This document shows, one piece after another, positions 37,882 through 48,052 of a stretch of DNA of 64,000 nucleotides. Source of the DNA: Candidatus Villigracilis vicinus. Its GTDB lineage: Bacteria > Chloroflexota > Anaerolineae > Anaerolineales > Villigracilaceae. Numbering within the stretch: position 1 is the first letter of the stretch; the number at the start of each line of letters is the position of its first letter. The notes below the pieces were generated by a model. It was not told the origin of the DNA. It saw only the letters and a list, made by a program, of their open reading frames with translations, and made no database searches. The stretch is from assembly GCA_016721315.1 (NCBI GenBank), contig JADKIL010000018.1, forward strand, positions 57,056-121,055. The letters are read 5' to 3'. The position numbers were made by a program, and so were the translations under genes.

Positions 37882-40800
37882 ATGAAAAGATATATATATA
37901 CCGCTTTTTTATTCCTCAGTATTGTAGGAACATCAACAGCAAGGGAGAATGTCAATTCTGGGAAATCGCAGTTCAGCACCACAGCAAGGGAATCAGATCT
38001 TTGCGGGTTGCGAACCGTCAAAGTCCCGTGCTGATCTTAATATCAACAATGTTCGTACTCCTATATGGATCAACGGAGATATGTGGTGGATCTTACAGGT
38101 AATGCACTTTATGAAGTGCCCGTTGGATCAGGAAAGCACTCATTGTTTGCAGGAGCGATCTGGATCGGTGGACTTGAAGCAGGTTCAAACAATTTGAAGG
38201 TTGCTGCCCAGACATACCGTCAGTCAGGAAGTGATTTCTGGCCGGGACCGATTGACCGTACTACAGTTTCGATCACTCCTGATCAGTGTACAAAATATGA
38301 TAACATTGGAATCTTTCCTATGCAGAAGTAAAGGCATTCCACCTGGAATATCACACGAAAGGCAATACTTCATATCCGGTTCCGACAAATGTGAAGGATT
38401 GGCCCGGTAATGGTGATCCTGCTTTTAATCAGGATCTGCTTTTAGCTCCGTTCTTTGACCGTGCAGGTGATGGTATCTACAATTACGAAGATGGAGATTA
38501 TCCAAAATACAACATCGATGGTAACTTAGACAATTGCGATAAGAGCTTGTTGAAAGGTGATCAAACGATCTGGTGGGCATTCAATGATGTTGGTAATATT
38601 CACAATGAAACAAATAGTCAGTTTCCGGTTGGAGTTGAAATTCAGGCGCAAGCTTTTGGATTCAATACAGGTGATGAGATCAACAACATGACATTCTATC
38701 GTTACAAGATCATCAACCGTGCAACAACAGATCTTAACGAAACATACTTTGGTGCATGGGTAGATCCGGATCTTGGAAATTACCTTGATGATTATGTTGG
38801 TTGTGACGTTGAAAGAGGACTTGGTTTCTGTTACAACGGTGATGCAGTTGATGATGGTGCTTTAGGTTATGGAAATAACCCACCGGCAATTGGTGTCGAT
38901 TTCTTCGAAGGGCCGCTTGCAGATGCAGGCGACGGAAAAGATAATGATCGTGACAGTATTATAGATGAAGCGGATGAGCAGATCATCATGTCAAAATTCG
39001 TTTACTATAACAATGATGCGAGTAACTTCGGTAATCCGGATAACGCTCAGCAATATTACAATTACCTAAGAGGTATCTGGAAAGATGGTTCTCCAATGGT
39101 TTATGGTGGTAATGGTTATCAATCAGGTGGAGTGGAATGTGATTTCATGTTCCCCGGTACATCTGATCCATATTGGTTAGGAACTGATTCTGTTTCTCAG
39201 TTCATCTGGACGGAAACAACTCCTGACGGACCGGGCAGTACACCGAATACACCGGACGATCGTCGTTTCTTACAATCTGCCGGACCGTTCACATTAAAGC
39301 CGGGAAATGTCAACTACATCACTACAGGTGCAGTTTGGGCACGTACTTCTTCAGGTGGTCCTGAAGCTTCAGTAAGCTTATTGAAACTTGCAGATGCAAA
39401 AGCACAGAACTTATTTGAATCATGTTTCAGAGTAATCAACGGACCAAGTGCTCCGGAAATTACGATTCGTGAAATGGATAAAGAACTTATTCTTTCGATC
39501 AGCAATCCTGAAGGTTCTAATAACCTGAAAGAAGATTACAAAGAAAAAGATATTAATATTCCTGCAGTACCAAGTGCGATCTTCCGTTTTGAAGGCTACA
39601 AAGTATTCCAGGTTATCGATCCTTCTGTATCAGTAAATGATTTGAAGAATGCAGATAAAGCGCGTTTGATTTTCCAGTGCGATATTAAAAACGGAACAGC
39701 TCAGATCGTAAACAAAGTATTTGATGGCGATCTTAGTGCATTTGTACCAACAGAAGAAGTGTATGGAGAAGACAATGGTCTTCGTCATTCATTCCGAGTA
39801 ACGACAGATGCATTTGCTTCCGGTGACCCAAGATTAGTTAACCACAAGACATATTACTTCTTTGCAGTTGCTTATGCGTTTGATCCGGTTGCTGATGTAC
39901 CTAATCCGGGAGATCCCGGTTTGAATGGTATCTACGGACAGCCATATGTTCAAAGTCGTCAGAACGCTGCGGGTGAGAAGATCGAGATCTTCACAGGTAT
40001 TCCGCACATTTCAAGTCCTGAAGAGAATGGATTAGTACTGGGTGCAGCATATGGTGATGGACCTGAAATTACACGTTACACAGGATTTGGAAACGGCCAC
40101 AACATCGGTTCTGATCGTGGTACACTTGATATCAAACAAAGTCAGATCGACAATATCATCTTCGCTCAGTCGAATAACAGAATTCAGACACCTACTTACG
40201 TAGGAGGACATGGTCCGGTTGATATTCGAGTTTACGATCCGTTTGCAATTGAAGGTGGTGATTTTGAATTATGGTTGAATGATACAATTACAAGTGTAGT
40301 GTTTACCGGCGATTTTGATGGTTCAGGATTTACGATCAATAATGTTCCAAGTGTTGACCTGCTTAAAGTTGGTTTATATCTGAATGCCGGCAACGACGCA
40401 TTCCCTCAGAATACCAAGATCACTGCGATCAGCGGTTCTGCACCTTCTTATACGATCACAATATCTGATTCGATTATCGCTGATACATCTCTCCATGTTA
40501 CAGGACTTTCTATCACAGCAAGTGCAAGATGGTTCCTGAAGAATATGCAAACAGGAAAAGAAGATGTTGCATTGAAATCTCTTGAATTCCCTTACGATCA
40601 ATTATTCCCTAACTACGGATTCTCAATCAGTATGAATCAGGTTAAGAATGCAGGTGAAGTTGTCGGAGATGGAAATGGTTATATTGAAGCGACAAGAGTT
40701 TATTCTAATCCTGACAACCGTTGGTTATCCGGAATTCAAGATGTAAATAATTTCGAGCCACTGAACTGGATCATGTCTGGTAAAGATGTAGCTCCTGATT

Positions 40801-42101
40801 ACTTGAGTCCTACCCTTGACGAATTAGATCCAAATGAATTCTACTCTAAATCATTGGGTAGTTCATGGGCACCTTTCCGCTTAACTAATTCTAAAGCTAC
40901 TGAAGGAAGAGTATCTCCTGCACCATCAGATATCTTGTATCCAAATAAATCAGCACCTTATTATGATAATTTGGCTTGGCTATCGAATGTTGATGTTGTC
41001 ATTACTCCAGATAAATCAAAATGGAGTCGTTGTGTTGTATTTGAAATGGGAACAAATTCATTGAATACAGAAGGAGGCCAGTTCCATGGTATGATTCGTA
41101 AACATGCATCAATGAATCTTGACGGCACATATAGTACCACTGAAGAAGGGTACAGTTATTTCCCTGGTTATGCAATGGATCTTGAGACCGGCGAACGCTT
41201 AAATATCGCTTTCGGTGAAGACAGTCGTTTTCCTTCAGAAAACGGAGCAGATATGAAATGGAATCCAACTTCTAATTTAGGATCCTTTGATAACACAGGA
41301 GCATTCAATCTTGCAGCAGGTGGAAAACACTACATTTATGTATTTGGAAACAAAGCTAATTACGCTGATACTATTTATTCATTGAGTTCTAACCTTGTAT
41401 TCCCAGGCGACATTCTTCCAAGTGATACTTCGTATTGGGGTCCTGCTTATGATGAATGCCGACATATATACAATGGATTATGGAATCTGAATGTCCTTAC
41501 TGCCTCAAATAAAAAAGTGCTTAAGAAAATCTGGAAAGATTGTATGTGGGTAGGTGCTCCTTTGCTTACACCAGGACAAGCTTTACTTGACAATGAAGTG
41601 AAAGTTCGTTTGCGTGTTGCTAAACCATACCGTCAGTATGTTTCCGGAGTTAGTGGTTCAATAAACGACAACTTCCCGTTCTATAGATTTAGTACTGCTA
41701 ATTTAAAGCCGCAAGTTCAACAAACAGCTGTTGCAACAAATGCATTAAGTCTGATCAACGTTGTTCCGAATCCGTACTATGCATATTCATCATATGAGAT
41801 CAATCAGATCGACAACAGAGTGAAGATCGTGAATCTTCCTTCGAATTGTGTGGTTTCGATTTATACTCCTAGCGGATCATTAGTTCGTAAATTCGAAAGA
41901 AACGTTGGAAAGAACAATAGTGCAGGGGCATCGTATCCTGAAACAAATTTGGACTCATCGATTGACTGGGATCTGAAAAACTCTAAATCAGTTCCGATTG
42001 CCAGCGGTATGTACATCATTCATATTTCTGCAGATGGAATTGGAGAACGAACTATTAAATGGTTCGGTGTAATTCGTCCGATTGACCTTGATACATTCTA
42101 A
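37882..42101 (+). CDS. Very large exported protein with a T9SS-like C-terminal region (5' end frameshifted)
   Basis: A ~1,400-residue secreted protein. ATG 37882 gives a signal peptide, MKRYIYTAFLFLSIVGTSTA. Breaks near 37,945, 38,060 and 38,310 must be joined to reach the long uninterrupted frame 38,391-42,101. Repeated Asp-rich stretches (DADGKDNDRDSIIDEADE-like) and GDGIYNYEDGDYP resemble calcium-binding or thrombospondin-type-3-like turns. The end contains NVVPNPYYAYSSYE, VSIYTPSGSLVRKF, and SGMYIIHI, which is the layout of a type IX sorting domain. No enzymatic domain is recognised. Probably a surface-exposed or secreted structural protein. Confidence 0.75.
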
Positions 42102-42136
42102 TTATTACTTAACAAAGCCACAGAAAAACTAGTCAT

Positions 42137-43206
42137 ATGAAATCTGTTTATAAAATAAAGTTGGTCAGCCTCGCGCTTGCAATGCTTTCAATTCCATCGG
42201 GAATTGTTAAGAGGGAAATCCGGACCGTATTGGTCAGGCAGGAGCAACAGAATTGTTGATCAACCCTTGGGCAAGATCTTCCGGTTGGGGCGGAGCGAAC
42301 AGCGGCTCTGCACAAGGCCTCGAAGCTCAGTTTCTGAACGTAGCAGGAACTGCCTTCACAAAGAAGACGGAAGTATTGTTCAGCCATACCAACTATCTCC
42401 AAGGATCAGGAATTACTTTGAATGCTTTCGGTATCACTCAGAAAATGGGAGAAAGCGGAGTGCTTGGATTGAGCATCATGTCAATGGCCTTCGGGGAAGT
42501 TGATATCACAACAGTTGATCAACCTGAACCAAGTCTTGGAACGTACTCGCCTCAATACATCAATCTTGGAATCTCTTATGCGAAAGCATTTTCGAATTCG
42601 ATTTATGGTGGACTAACACTTCGCATCATCGACGAGAGTATTTCGAACGTAAGTGCAGGTGGACTAGCAGTAGATGCAGGAATCCAGTATGTAACAGGTA
42701 ATAATGAAGCGAAGGATAATATCCACTTCGGAATTGCTTTGAGAAATGTTGGAACGCCGCTGCAATTTGGTGGTGATGGACTTTCTACGCGTGTGAATGC
42801 GCCGAATACAAATAATGTATATCAGTTAACAGTTGAGCAGCGCACAGAAGGATTTGAAATGCCTTCACTGCTTAACATCGGATTCGCATATGACCTTGAA
42901 TTGGTAAAAGATCATGAACTTTCAATTGCAGGTAATTTTACTTCGAACTCGTTCACAAACGATCAATTTACAGCCGGACTTCAATATGGTTTCAAGGAGA
43001 TTTTCATGCTTCGCGGAGGATTTACCTATGAAGACAATTTATTCGACGATGCTTTGCGTACAACTGTGTATTCAGGCCTTTCAGCAGGTTTGACAGTTGA
43101 CTTGCCATTGGGTTCAGGTGGTAAAAAATTCGGAATTGATTACTCTTATCGCTCAACTCAGCCTTGGGACGGTATCCATAGCTTTGGATTCCGCTTCATT
43201 TTGTAA
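42137..43206 (+). CDS. PorV/PorQ-like outer-membrane beta-barrel protein (one frameshift)
   Basis: ATG 42137 gives a signal peptide (MKSVYKIKLVSLALAMLSIP). The frame breaks near 42,200 and resumes as GNPDRIGQAGATELLINPWA, then SSGWGGANSGSAQGLEAQF and NVAGTAF, the hallmark N-terminus of PorV/PorQ-family FadL-like barrels (TAATFLxI...ARxxxMGGA). The rest alternates beta strands and ends in HSFGFRFIL, a typical barrel C-terminus. PorV proteins shuttle T9SS cargo to the attachment complex; here the pairing with the large exported protein immediately upstream suggests a cargo-specific partner (inference). Length about 355 residues. Confidence 0.82.
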
Positions 43207-43234
43207 AAAGAAAATTTTATATATTTGTAAGATC

Positions 43235-43268
43235 AAACAAGACTCCGACCCCGGAGTCTTGTTTTTTT
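43235..43268 (+). terminator. Rho-independent terminator after the PorV/PorQ-like gene
   Basis: A 13-bp stem AAACAAGACTCCG / CGGAGTCTTGTTT around a short ACCC loop, ending in seven T's. It closes the surface-protein trio just before greA. Confidence 0.88.
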
Positions 43269-43305
43269 AATTTAAAACAAGAAAGAACATTAAAACTAGT
43301 TAGGT

Positions 43306-43776
43306 ATGACATTACAATATTTCACAGCTGAAGGATTAAAGAAATTACAGGACGAATTAAATCAGCTTAAAACTGTTGAACGCCCGAGTATTTCTCGTCA
43401 AATAGCGGAAGCCCGCGATAAAGGTGATCTTTCTGAGAATGCAGAATATGATGCAGCAAAAGATGCTCAAGGACTACTCGAATTAAAAATTTCTAAGTTA
43501 GAGGAAGTGGTTTCCAATGCTCGTGTATTGGATGAAAGCAAGGTCGACATTTCGCGCGCACTTGTTCTTTCAAAAGTAAAGATTCGTAACAAAGCAAATA
43601 ATTCCGAAATGACGTATTTGCTAGTTGCCGAAAACGAAGCAGATTTGAAAACAGGGAAAATTTCTGTTACATCACCTATCGGAAAAGGATTGTTAGGAAA
43701 GAAAGTCGGCGAAGTTGCAGAGATCGTTGTTCCCTCAGGGAAACTGGAATTCGTAATTATCGATATTACTCGTTAA
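43306..43776 (+). CDS. greA: Transcription elongation factor GreA
   Basis: A 156-residue GreA, which rescues backtracked RNA polymerase by stimulating transcript cleavage. The N-terminal coiled coil carries ARDKGDLSENAEYDAAKDAQ, including the catalytic acidic tip D-L-S-E-N-A-E-Y at residues ~41-48. The C-terminal FKBP-like domain ends SPIGKGLLGKKVGEVAEI and VPSGKLEFVI. Full length. A hairpin terminator precedes it. The gene lies in the Bacteroidota part and shows no frame breaks. Confidence 0.97.
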   Translation: MTLQYFTAEGLKKLQDELNQLKTVERPSISRQIAEARDKGDLSENAEYDAAKDAQGLLELKISKLEEVVSNARVLDESKVDISRALVLSKVKIRNKANNSEMTYLLVAENEADLKTGKISVTSPIGKGLLGKKVGEVAEIVVPSGKLEFVIIDITR

Positions 43777-43792
43777 AATTGGTAAGTAGTAA

Positions 43793-43850
43793 TTGGTAAG
43801 TAGTAAGTAGCACTGCTTCCACTTACCACTCACCACTTACTACTTACCAA
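43793..43850. repeat. Inverted repeat between greA and the HIT gene
   Basis: An 18-bp arm TTGGTAAGTAGTAAGTAG (43,793-43,810) is matched on the other strand by 43,833-43,850 with one mismatch. The loop also contains TTACCACTCACC-like half copies. It would form a strong hairpin in RNA and may act as terminator or attenuator; no T run follows. Confidence 0.75.
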
Positions 43851-43853
43851 ATA

Positions 43854-44246
43854 ATGGCATCAATCTTTACCCGCATCGTCAATGGCGAAATTCCCTGCTA
43901 TAAAATAGCGGAGGACGAAAACTATCTTGCATTTCTTGATGTGAGTCCGCTTGCAAAAGGACATACTTTAGTTATTCCAAAAAAAGAAACTGATTACATT
44001 TTTGATATTCCGTCGGCAGAACATCAAGGCCTTTGGAGCTTTGCACAAACGGTAGCGAAAGCAATCAGCAAAGCAGTTCCCTGCAGAAGAGTAGGCGTTG
44101 CCGTTATCGGTCTGGAAGTTCCTCATGCCCACATTCACCTTATCCCAATGAATAAGGTCAGCGATATGAATTTCGCTAGTCCGAAGTTGGCGTTTTCGAA
44201 GGGGGAGATGGAGGAGGTTGCAGGTTCTATCAAAGCAGCGCTCTAA
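43854..44246 (+). CDS. HIT-family nucleotide hydrolase (Hint-like)
   Basis: A 130-residue histidine-triad protein, a class that hydrolyses nucleoside phosphoramidates or dinucleoside polyphosphates. The N-terminus has SIFTRIVNGEIPCYKIAEDE, the usual FxKIIxGExP start. The triad is VPHAHIHLIPM near residues ~96-106. Start ATG 43854 is immediately after the inverted repeat; no Shine-Dalgarno, as is normal in Bacteroidota. No frame breaks. Confidence 0.95.
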   Translation: MASIFTRIVNGEIPCYKIAEDENYLAFLDVSPLAKGHTLVIPKKETDYIFDIPSAEHQGLWSFAQTVAKAISKAVPCRRVGVAVIGLEVPHAHIHLIPMNKVSDMNFASPKLAFSKGEMEEVAGSIKAAL

Positions 44247-45040
44247 GATTTTTTTGCAAATGTTAAATTAGTTTGAGTTTGAGTGCGAAGTGTGGGGTGC
44301 GCTCCTACAACCAACTCAAACTCACTTTTAGGCAGTTTGAGTTAGAGTTTGAAGTGTGTAGTGTGACGCTATCTACAATTCTTCCCCTAATTCAATCTTT
44401 TAACTTTTTTGCAAATGTTAAATTGGTTTGAGTTAGAGTTTGAAGTGTGCAGTGTGACGCTATCTACAATTCGTTCCCCTAATTCAATCTTTTAGCTTTT
44501 TTGGCAAATGTTAAATTGGTTTGAGTTGGAGTTTGAAGTGTGCAGTGTGGCGCTATCTACAATTCGTTCCCCGAATTCAATCTTTTAGCTTTTTTTGCAA
44601 ATGTTAAATTGGTTTGAGTTGGAGTTTGAAGTGTGCAGTGTGGCGCTATCTACAATTCGTTCCCCTAATTCAATCTTTTAGCTTTTTTTGCAAATGTTAA
44701 ATTGGTTTGAGTTAGAGTTTGAAGTGTGCAGTGTGACGCTATCTACAATTCGTTCCCCTAATTCAATCTTTTAGCTTTTTTTGCAAATGTTAAATTGGTT
44801 TGAGTTGGAGTTTGAAGTGTGCAGTGTGGCGCTATCTACAATTCGTTCCCCTAATTCAATCTTATAGCTTTTTTTGCAAATGTTAAATGGGTTTGAGTTG
44901 GAGTTTGAAGTGCAGTGGCGCTATCTGCATTCCCGAATTCAATCTTTTAGCTTTTTTGGCAAATGTTAAATTAGTTTGAGTTGGAGTTTGAAGTGTGTAG
45001 TGTGGCATTATCTACAATTCGCACAATTAGACTGGATCTT
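44247..45040. repeat. Block of about eight ~93-nt tandem repeats
   Basis: The marker GCAAATGTTAAATT occurs at about 44,256, 44,411, 44,504, 44,597, 44,690, 44,783, 44,876 and 44,959: a 93-base period for the central copies, with a degenerate first copy (155-base step) and a shortened last one (83). The unit includes GGTTTGAGTTGGAGTTTGAA, GTGTGCAGTGTGGCGCTATC and AATTCAATCTTTTAGC. Copies differ by a few bases. No gene is supported in this ~800-base stretch; it fills the space between the convergent HIT gene and ruvC. Confidence 0.95.
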
Positions 45041-45042
45041 GA

Positions 45043-45613
45043 GATTTATTTGGAAACCCGACCGGGATTAGCCGCCACAAAAGCCTTCCAGCTTCCGCCT
45101 TTTTTGCTACCTCCGGCAGAGATACCTGCTTTCCCTTGAAAATGATGACACAGAGCGGCTGCAAGTCCGTCGGTGGCATCAAGGTACTGTGGCGTCTCCT
45201 GATAGCCTAAAAGCGTCTGTAACATCGCTGCGACCTGTTCTTTGGAAGCATTGCCATTGCCGGTGATGCTTTGCTTGATCTTTTTTAGGCGAATATTCGA
45301 AGATGGGGATTGATCGAGCCAATCCGGCAGCCATGGCAACACCCTGTGCGCGACCTAATTTTAACATCGACTGCACATTCTTTCCGAAAAATGGGGCCTC
45401 AATTGCTACCTCGTCAGGGTGGTAGCTATCGATCAAAGTAGTCGTTTTTTCAAAAATGGTTCTGAGCTTCAAAAAGTGGTCGTCCATTTTTTCCAAAGAA
45501 ATAATTCCAAGGGCGATCAGTTTTATCTGTGAGCCCGTCACGCTGATAATGCCATACCCCATGATATTTGTTCCGGGGTCAATTCCTAAAATTATTTTTT
45601 CTGACTGCGACAA
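45043..45613 (-). CDS. ruvC: Holliday junction resolvase RuvC (one frameshift)
   Basis: The endonuclease that cleaves Holliday junctions in the RuvABC pathway. On the minus strand the N-terminus reads KIILGIDPGTNIMGYGII (first catalytic Asp), then VAIEAPFFGKNVQSMLKLGRAQG (catalytic Glu; positions ~45,390-45,460). After a break near 45,290 the second frame gives IKQSITGNGNASKEQVAAML and DATDGLAAALCHH, with the two C-terminal Asp residues. The last ~25 residues are basic. All four acidic residues are present, so the break is likely a sequencing error. Confidence 0.93.
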
Positions 45614-45686
45614 ATCGAATGTGGACGAATAGTTTTTGAAAGCAATTTCTCAACAAATACTTTCCTTATACTTGTTGAATTCTTCT

Positions 45687-46673
45687 ATGGAACAAAGAAA
45701 GTCAAATATTTCCATTTACGGTTGGCGTGCCTTCAAAATACTACTTGCGGTTTTTGCTTTTTGGTTCGTTTACGATAAAATTTCTGAACAGAAAGACGCA
45801 GAAGGATATTTAATGCAATTGAAAGAAGCATTTCAGAGACCAGAGACGATGTACAGTCTGATCGTTGTGTTGATTCTGATGGTCTTCAACTGGCTCACAG
45901 AGGCAATGAAATGGAAATTGATGATTGATCGTATCGAGAAGATTTCACTCTTTCGTTCGTTGGAAGCGGTTTGCTCAGGATTAACGATCAGTATTTTTAC
46001 TCCTAATCGTGTCGGTGAATTTGCCGGTCGTGTCTTTCACCTTGAAAAAGCGAATAAAATTCAGGCTACGATCATTACTATCATCGAAAATATCAGTCAG
46101 CTGTTGGTTACGTTACTCATCGGATCAATAGCGGCGGTGTACTATTTTTCTGTTTATGCTGAACTGTCATTTGTTGTCAGCTTCTCTGTCTGTATCACCT
46201 TACTCGTCGTTGCTTTTATTTCTGTCCTATTATTCTTTAACATCCGTTTTCTGGAAAATGTATTCAAGAAATTGAAGTTTCCGCAAAAATGGTATGTGAT
46301 GTTTCATGTACTTTCTGAGTACAGTTCGACAGAATTATTTCGTGTCTTTATCCTGGCGATTATAAGGTATTTTATTTTCGTTGTGCAATTTTATATTTTG
46401 ATCAGAATGTACGGAGGCGACAGTACGTTTTTACCTTCACTGGTCATGATCGCCATGACCTACCTTGTCATAACGATTGTTCCCAGTTTTACATTGGTAG
46501 AACTAGGAATCAGGGGTGCAGCTGCCACTTACTTTTTTTCGAAGATTACTCTCGATATACTGCCTGTCTTAAATGCAGTATTTTCACTCTGGATAATAAA
46601 TCTTGCGATTCCTGCTTTGGCGGGTGCGATATTTATGCTGAACTTTAGGCTGGGAAAAACAAAGACAGAATGA
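45687..46673 (+). CDS. Flippase-like / lysylphosphatidylglycerol synthetase-type integral membrane protein
   Basis: An approximately 328-residue protein with about eight hydrophobic helices, matching the LPG_synthase_TM / UPF0104 (YbhN, AglD-related) family. Typical features are LTEAMKWKLMI after the second helix, FTPNRVGEFAGRVFHL (the conserved P-x-R-x-GE-x-xGR element) and the final SFTLVELGIRGAAATYFF. I chose ATG 45687 over the TTG at 45636 because it gives a short basic leader before helix 1. The stop overlaps the downstream glycosyltransferase start (ATGA), so this pair may build or translocate a glycolipid (inference). Confidence 0.85.
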   Translation: MEQRKSNISIYGWRAFKILLAVFAFWFVYDKISEQKDAEGYLMQLKEAFQRPETMYSLIVVLILMVFNWLTEAMKWKLMIDRIEKISLFRSLEAVCSGLTISIFTPNRVGEFAGRVFHLEKANKIQATIITIIENISQLLVTLLIGSIAAVYYFSVYAELSFVVSFSVCITLLVVAFISVLLFFNIRFLENVFKKLKFPQKWYVMFHVLSEYSSTELFRVFILAIIRYFIFVVQFYILIRMYGGDSTFLPSLVMIAMTYLVITIVPSFTLVELGIRGAAATYFFSKITLDILPVLNAVFSLWIINLAIPALAGAIFMLNFRLGKTKTE

Positions 46674-47788
46674 TAGCTTCATGTTCGATTCTTGCTTTAA
46701 CAATTATTTATGCGGGTTTCATTCTTTGGTGTCACCGAGGCTGGAAGTCTATTGAAGTTGCTAATAAAAAAGCCAACAGTAAATTATTGAATGTAGATGT
46801 TGTTGTTGCCATCAGAAATGAAGAAGATACTATTCTCAATTTACTGGAAAGATTAGTAATTCAGAATTACCCTAAAAGTAATTTCAGGATCGTTGTGATC
46901 GATGATCACTCAGATGATGATAGTTTTACTACAGCAAGTAATTTTTTATCACATCATGCAGAGATCAATAGCATGATTCTGCATTCTGAAGGTCAAGGGA
47001 AAAAAGCAGCATTAGCGCAAGCAATAAAAAATTCGGCAGCTGATCTTATTCTGACAACCGATGCTGATTGTCTTGTACAAGATGGTTGGATCCGATCAAT
47101 GGCCGAACCTTTTTCACGACCGGAAATATCATTTGTTGCCGGACCAGTAGTTTTGAGCGGAGGCAAAGGATTGTTTTCTTTGTTGCAGAAAATGGAGATG
47201 ATCGGCCTCACCGGCATTGCAGGTGCATCGATTGCCAATCGCCGTGCAATGATGTGCAATGGTGCAAACTTGTGTTACCGAAAAAGTGCCTACGATGCTG
47301 TGCAAGGATATCTTGGTTCTGAATTTGCTTCCGGCGACGATACTCAGTTGATGCGAAAAATTCATTCTGAAGATCCGCGAAAACTATTATTTGTCAAGTC
47401 GAAAAATGCAATTGTGAAAAGCCACTCGCTTTCAAATTTAAAATCCTTCTGGCAACAGCGTCGCCGCTGGGCTACTAAAATCCCATTTACACTTTCGTTT
47501 TTTACAGTTTTTATTGCTGTGGTTTCTTGGTTGGTACATGCCGGATTGTTTTTATTGTTGATCGCACTCGTTTTTTATCCTGAGAATACTCCTTTATTTT
47601 TAGCAGCTATTATAATCAAGATGACATCTGAATTGTTGTTTCTGAAAAATGTTGGGAAAGATCTCGATCAACAAATTCAATCTTTCTTGGTAGTCTTAAT
47701 TCAACCTTTATATTGGCTGTACATTTCTTTGATTGGATTAGCGGTGCCTTTTTCATCGTATGAGTGGAAGGGCAGGAAGGTTAAATAG
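46670..47788 (+). CDS. Membrane-anchored family 2 glycosyltransferase
   Basis: A 372-residue GT2 enzyme. One N-terminal helix, then VVVAIRNEEDTILNLLERL (nucleotide-binding start), IVVIDDHSDDDS, ILTTDADCLVQDGWI (DxD metal site), FASGDDTQLMRKI (the ED-like catalytic region) and QQRRRWATKI (QxxRW motif of processive-type GT2). Two or three C-terminal helices follow. It would transfer a sugar to a lipid or growing glycan on the cytoplasmic face. It starts inside the stop of the flippase-like gene and is probably cotranscribed with it. Confidence 0.92.
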   Translation: MIASCSILALTIIYAGFILWCHRGWKSIEVANKKANSKLLNVDVVVAIRNEEDTILNLLERLVIQNYPKSNFRIVVIDDHSDDDSFTTASNFLSHHAEINSMILHSEGQGKKAALAQAIKNSAADLILTTDADCLVQDGWIRSMAEPFSRPEISFVAGPVVLSGGKGLFSLLQKMEMIGLTGIAGASIANRRAMMCNGANLCYRKSAYDAVQGYLGSEFASGDDTQLMRKIHSEDPRKLLFVKSKNAIVKSHSLSNLKSFWQQRRRWATKIPFTLSFFTVFIAVVSWLVHAGLFLLLIALVFYPENTPLFLAAIIIKMTSELLFLKNVGKDLDQQIQSFLVVLIQPLYWLYISLIGLAVPFSSYEWKGRKVK

Positions 47789-47796
47789 AAGTCTAC

Positions 47797-47969
47797 CTAA
47801 TTCACTAAAGGATTCCCAAGGGAATGACGCGCGTTTTTTGAAGGCAGTCATCGAGAATGGGTTAGGATGGAAGAAAGGCACCGCAGGCGCCTTTCTTCCA
47901 TCCTAACCCATTCTCGATGAAATATAAAATGGCTACTGTCATTCCCTTGGGAATCTTTTAGTGAATTAG
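47797..47969. repeat. 173-bp imperfect palindrome, MITE- or REPIN-like
   Basis: Outer arms CTAATTCACTAAA-GATTCCCAAGGGAATGAC and their complement at the right end flank a perfect 29-bp inner inverted repeat (47,851-47,879 and 47,889-47,917) with a 9-base loop ACCGCAGGC. The AT spacer between inner and outer arms is not symmetrical. It encodes nothing and lies between the glycosyltransferase and dnaE. Confidence 0.9.
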
Positions 47970-48052
47970 TAAAAACAGTTTTTTTGTTGAAAACTACTCG
48001 GTCCAACTCCCCTCAAAAACCCCTATCTTTACCCCTCAATTCCCACAATAAA

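Noticed and set aside
43220..43227. TATATTTG as promoter of greA
   Set aside because: It lies upstream of a strong terminator hairpin, with spacing to TTG of 16 bases, so it is unlikely to drive greA.
44247..45040. CRISPR-like array
   Set aside because: The repeating unit is ~93 bases and continuous; there are no short repeats separated by unique spacers and no cas genes.
48023..48031. TATCTTTA before dnaE as a -7 promoter box
   Set aside because: It resembles TAnnTTTG but the last base differs and no TTG lies at the proper distance.
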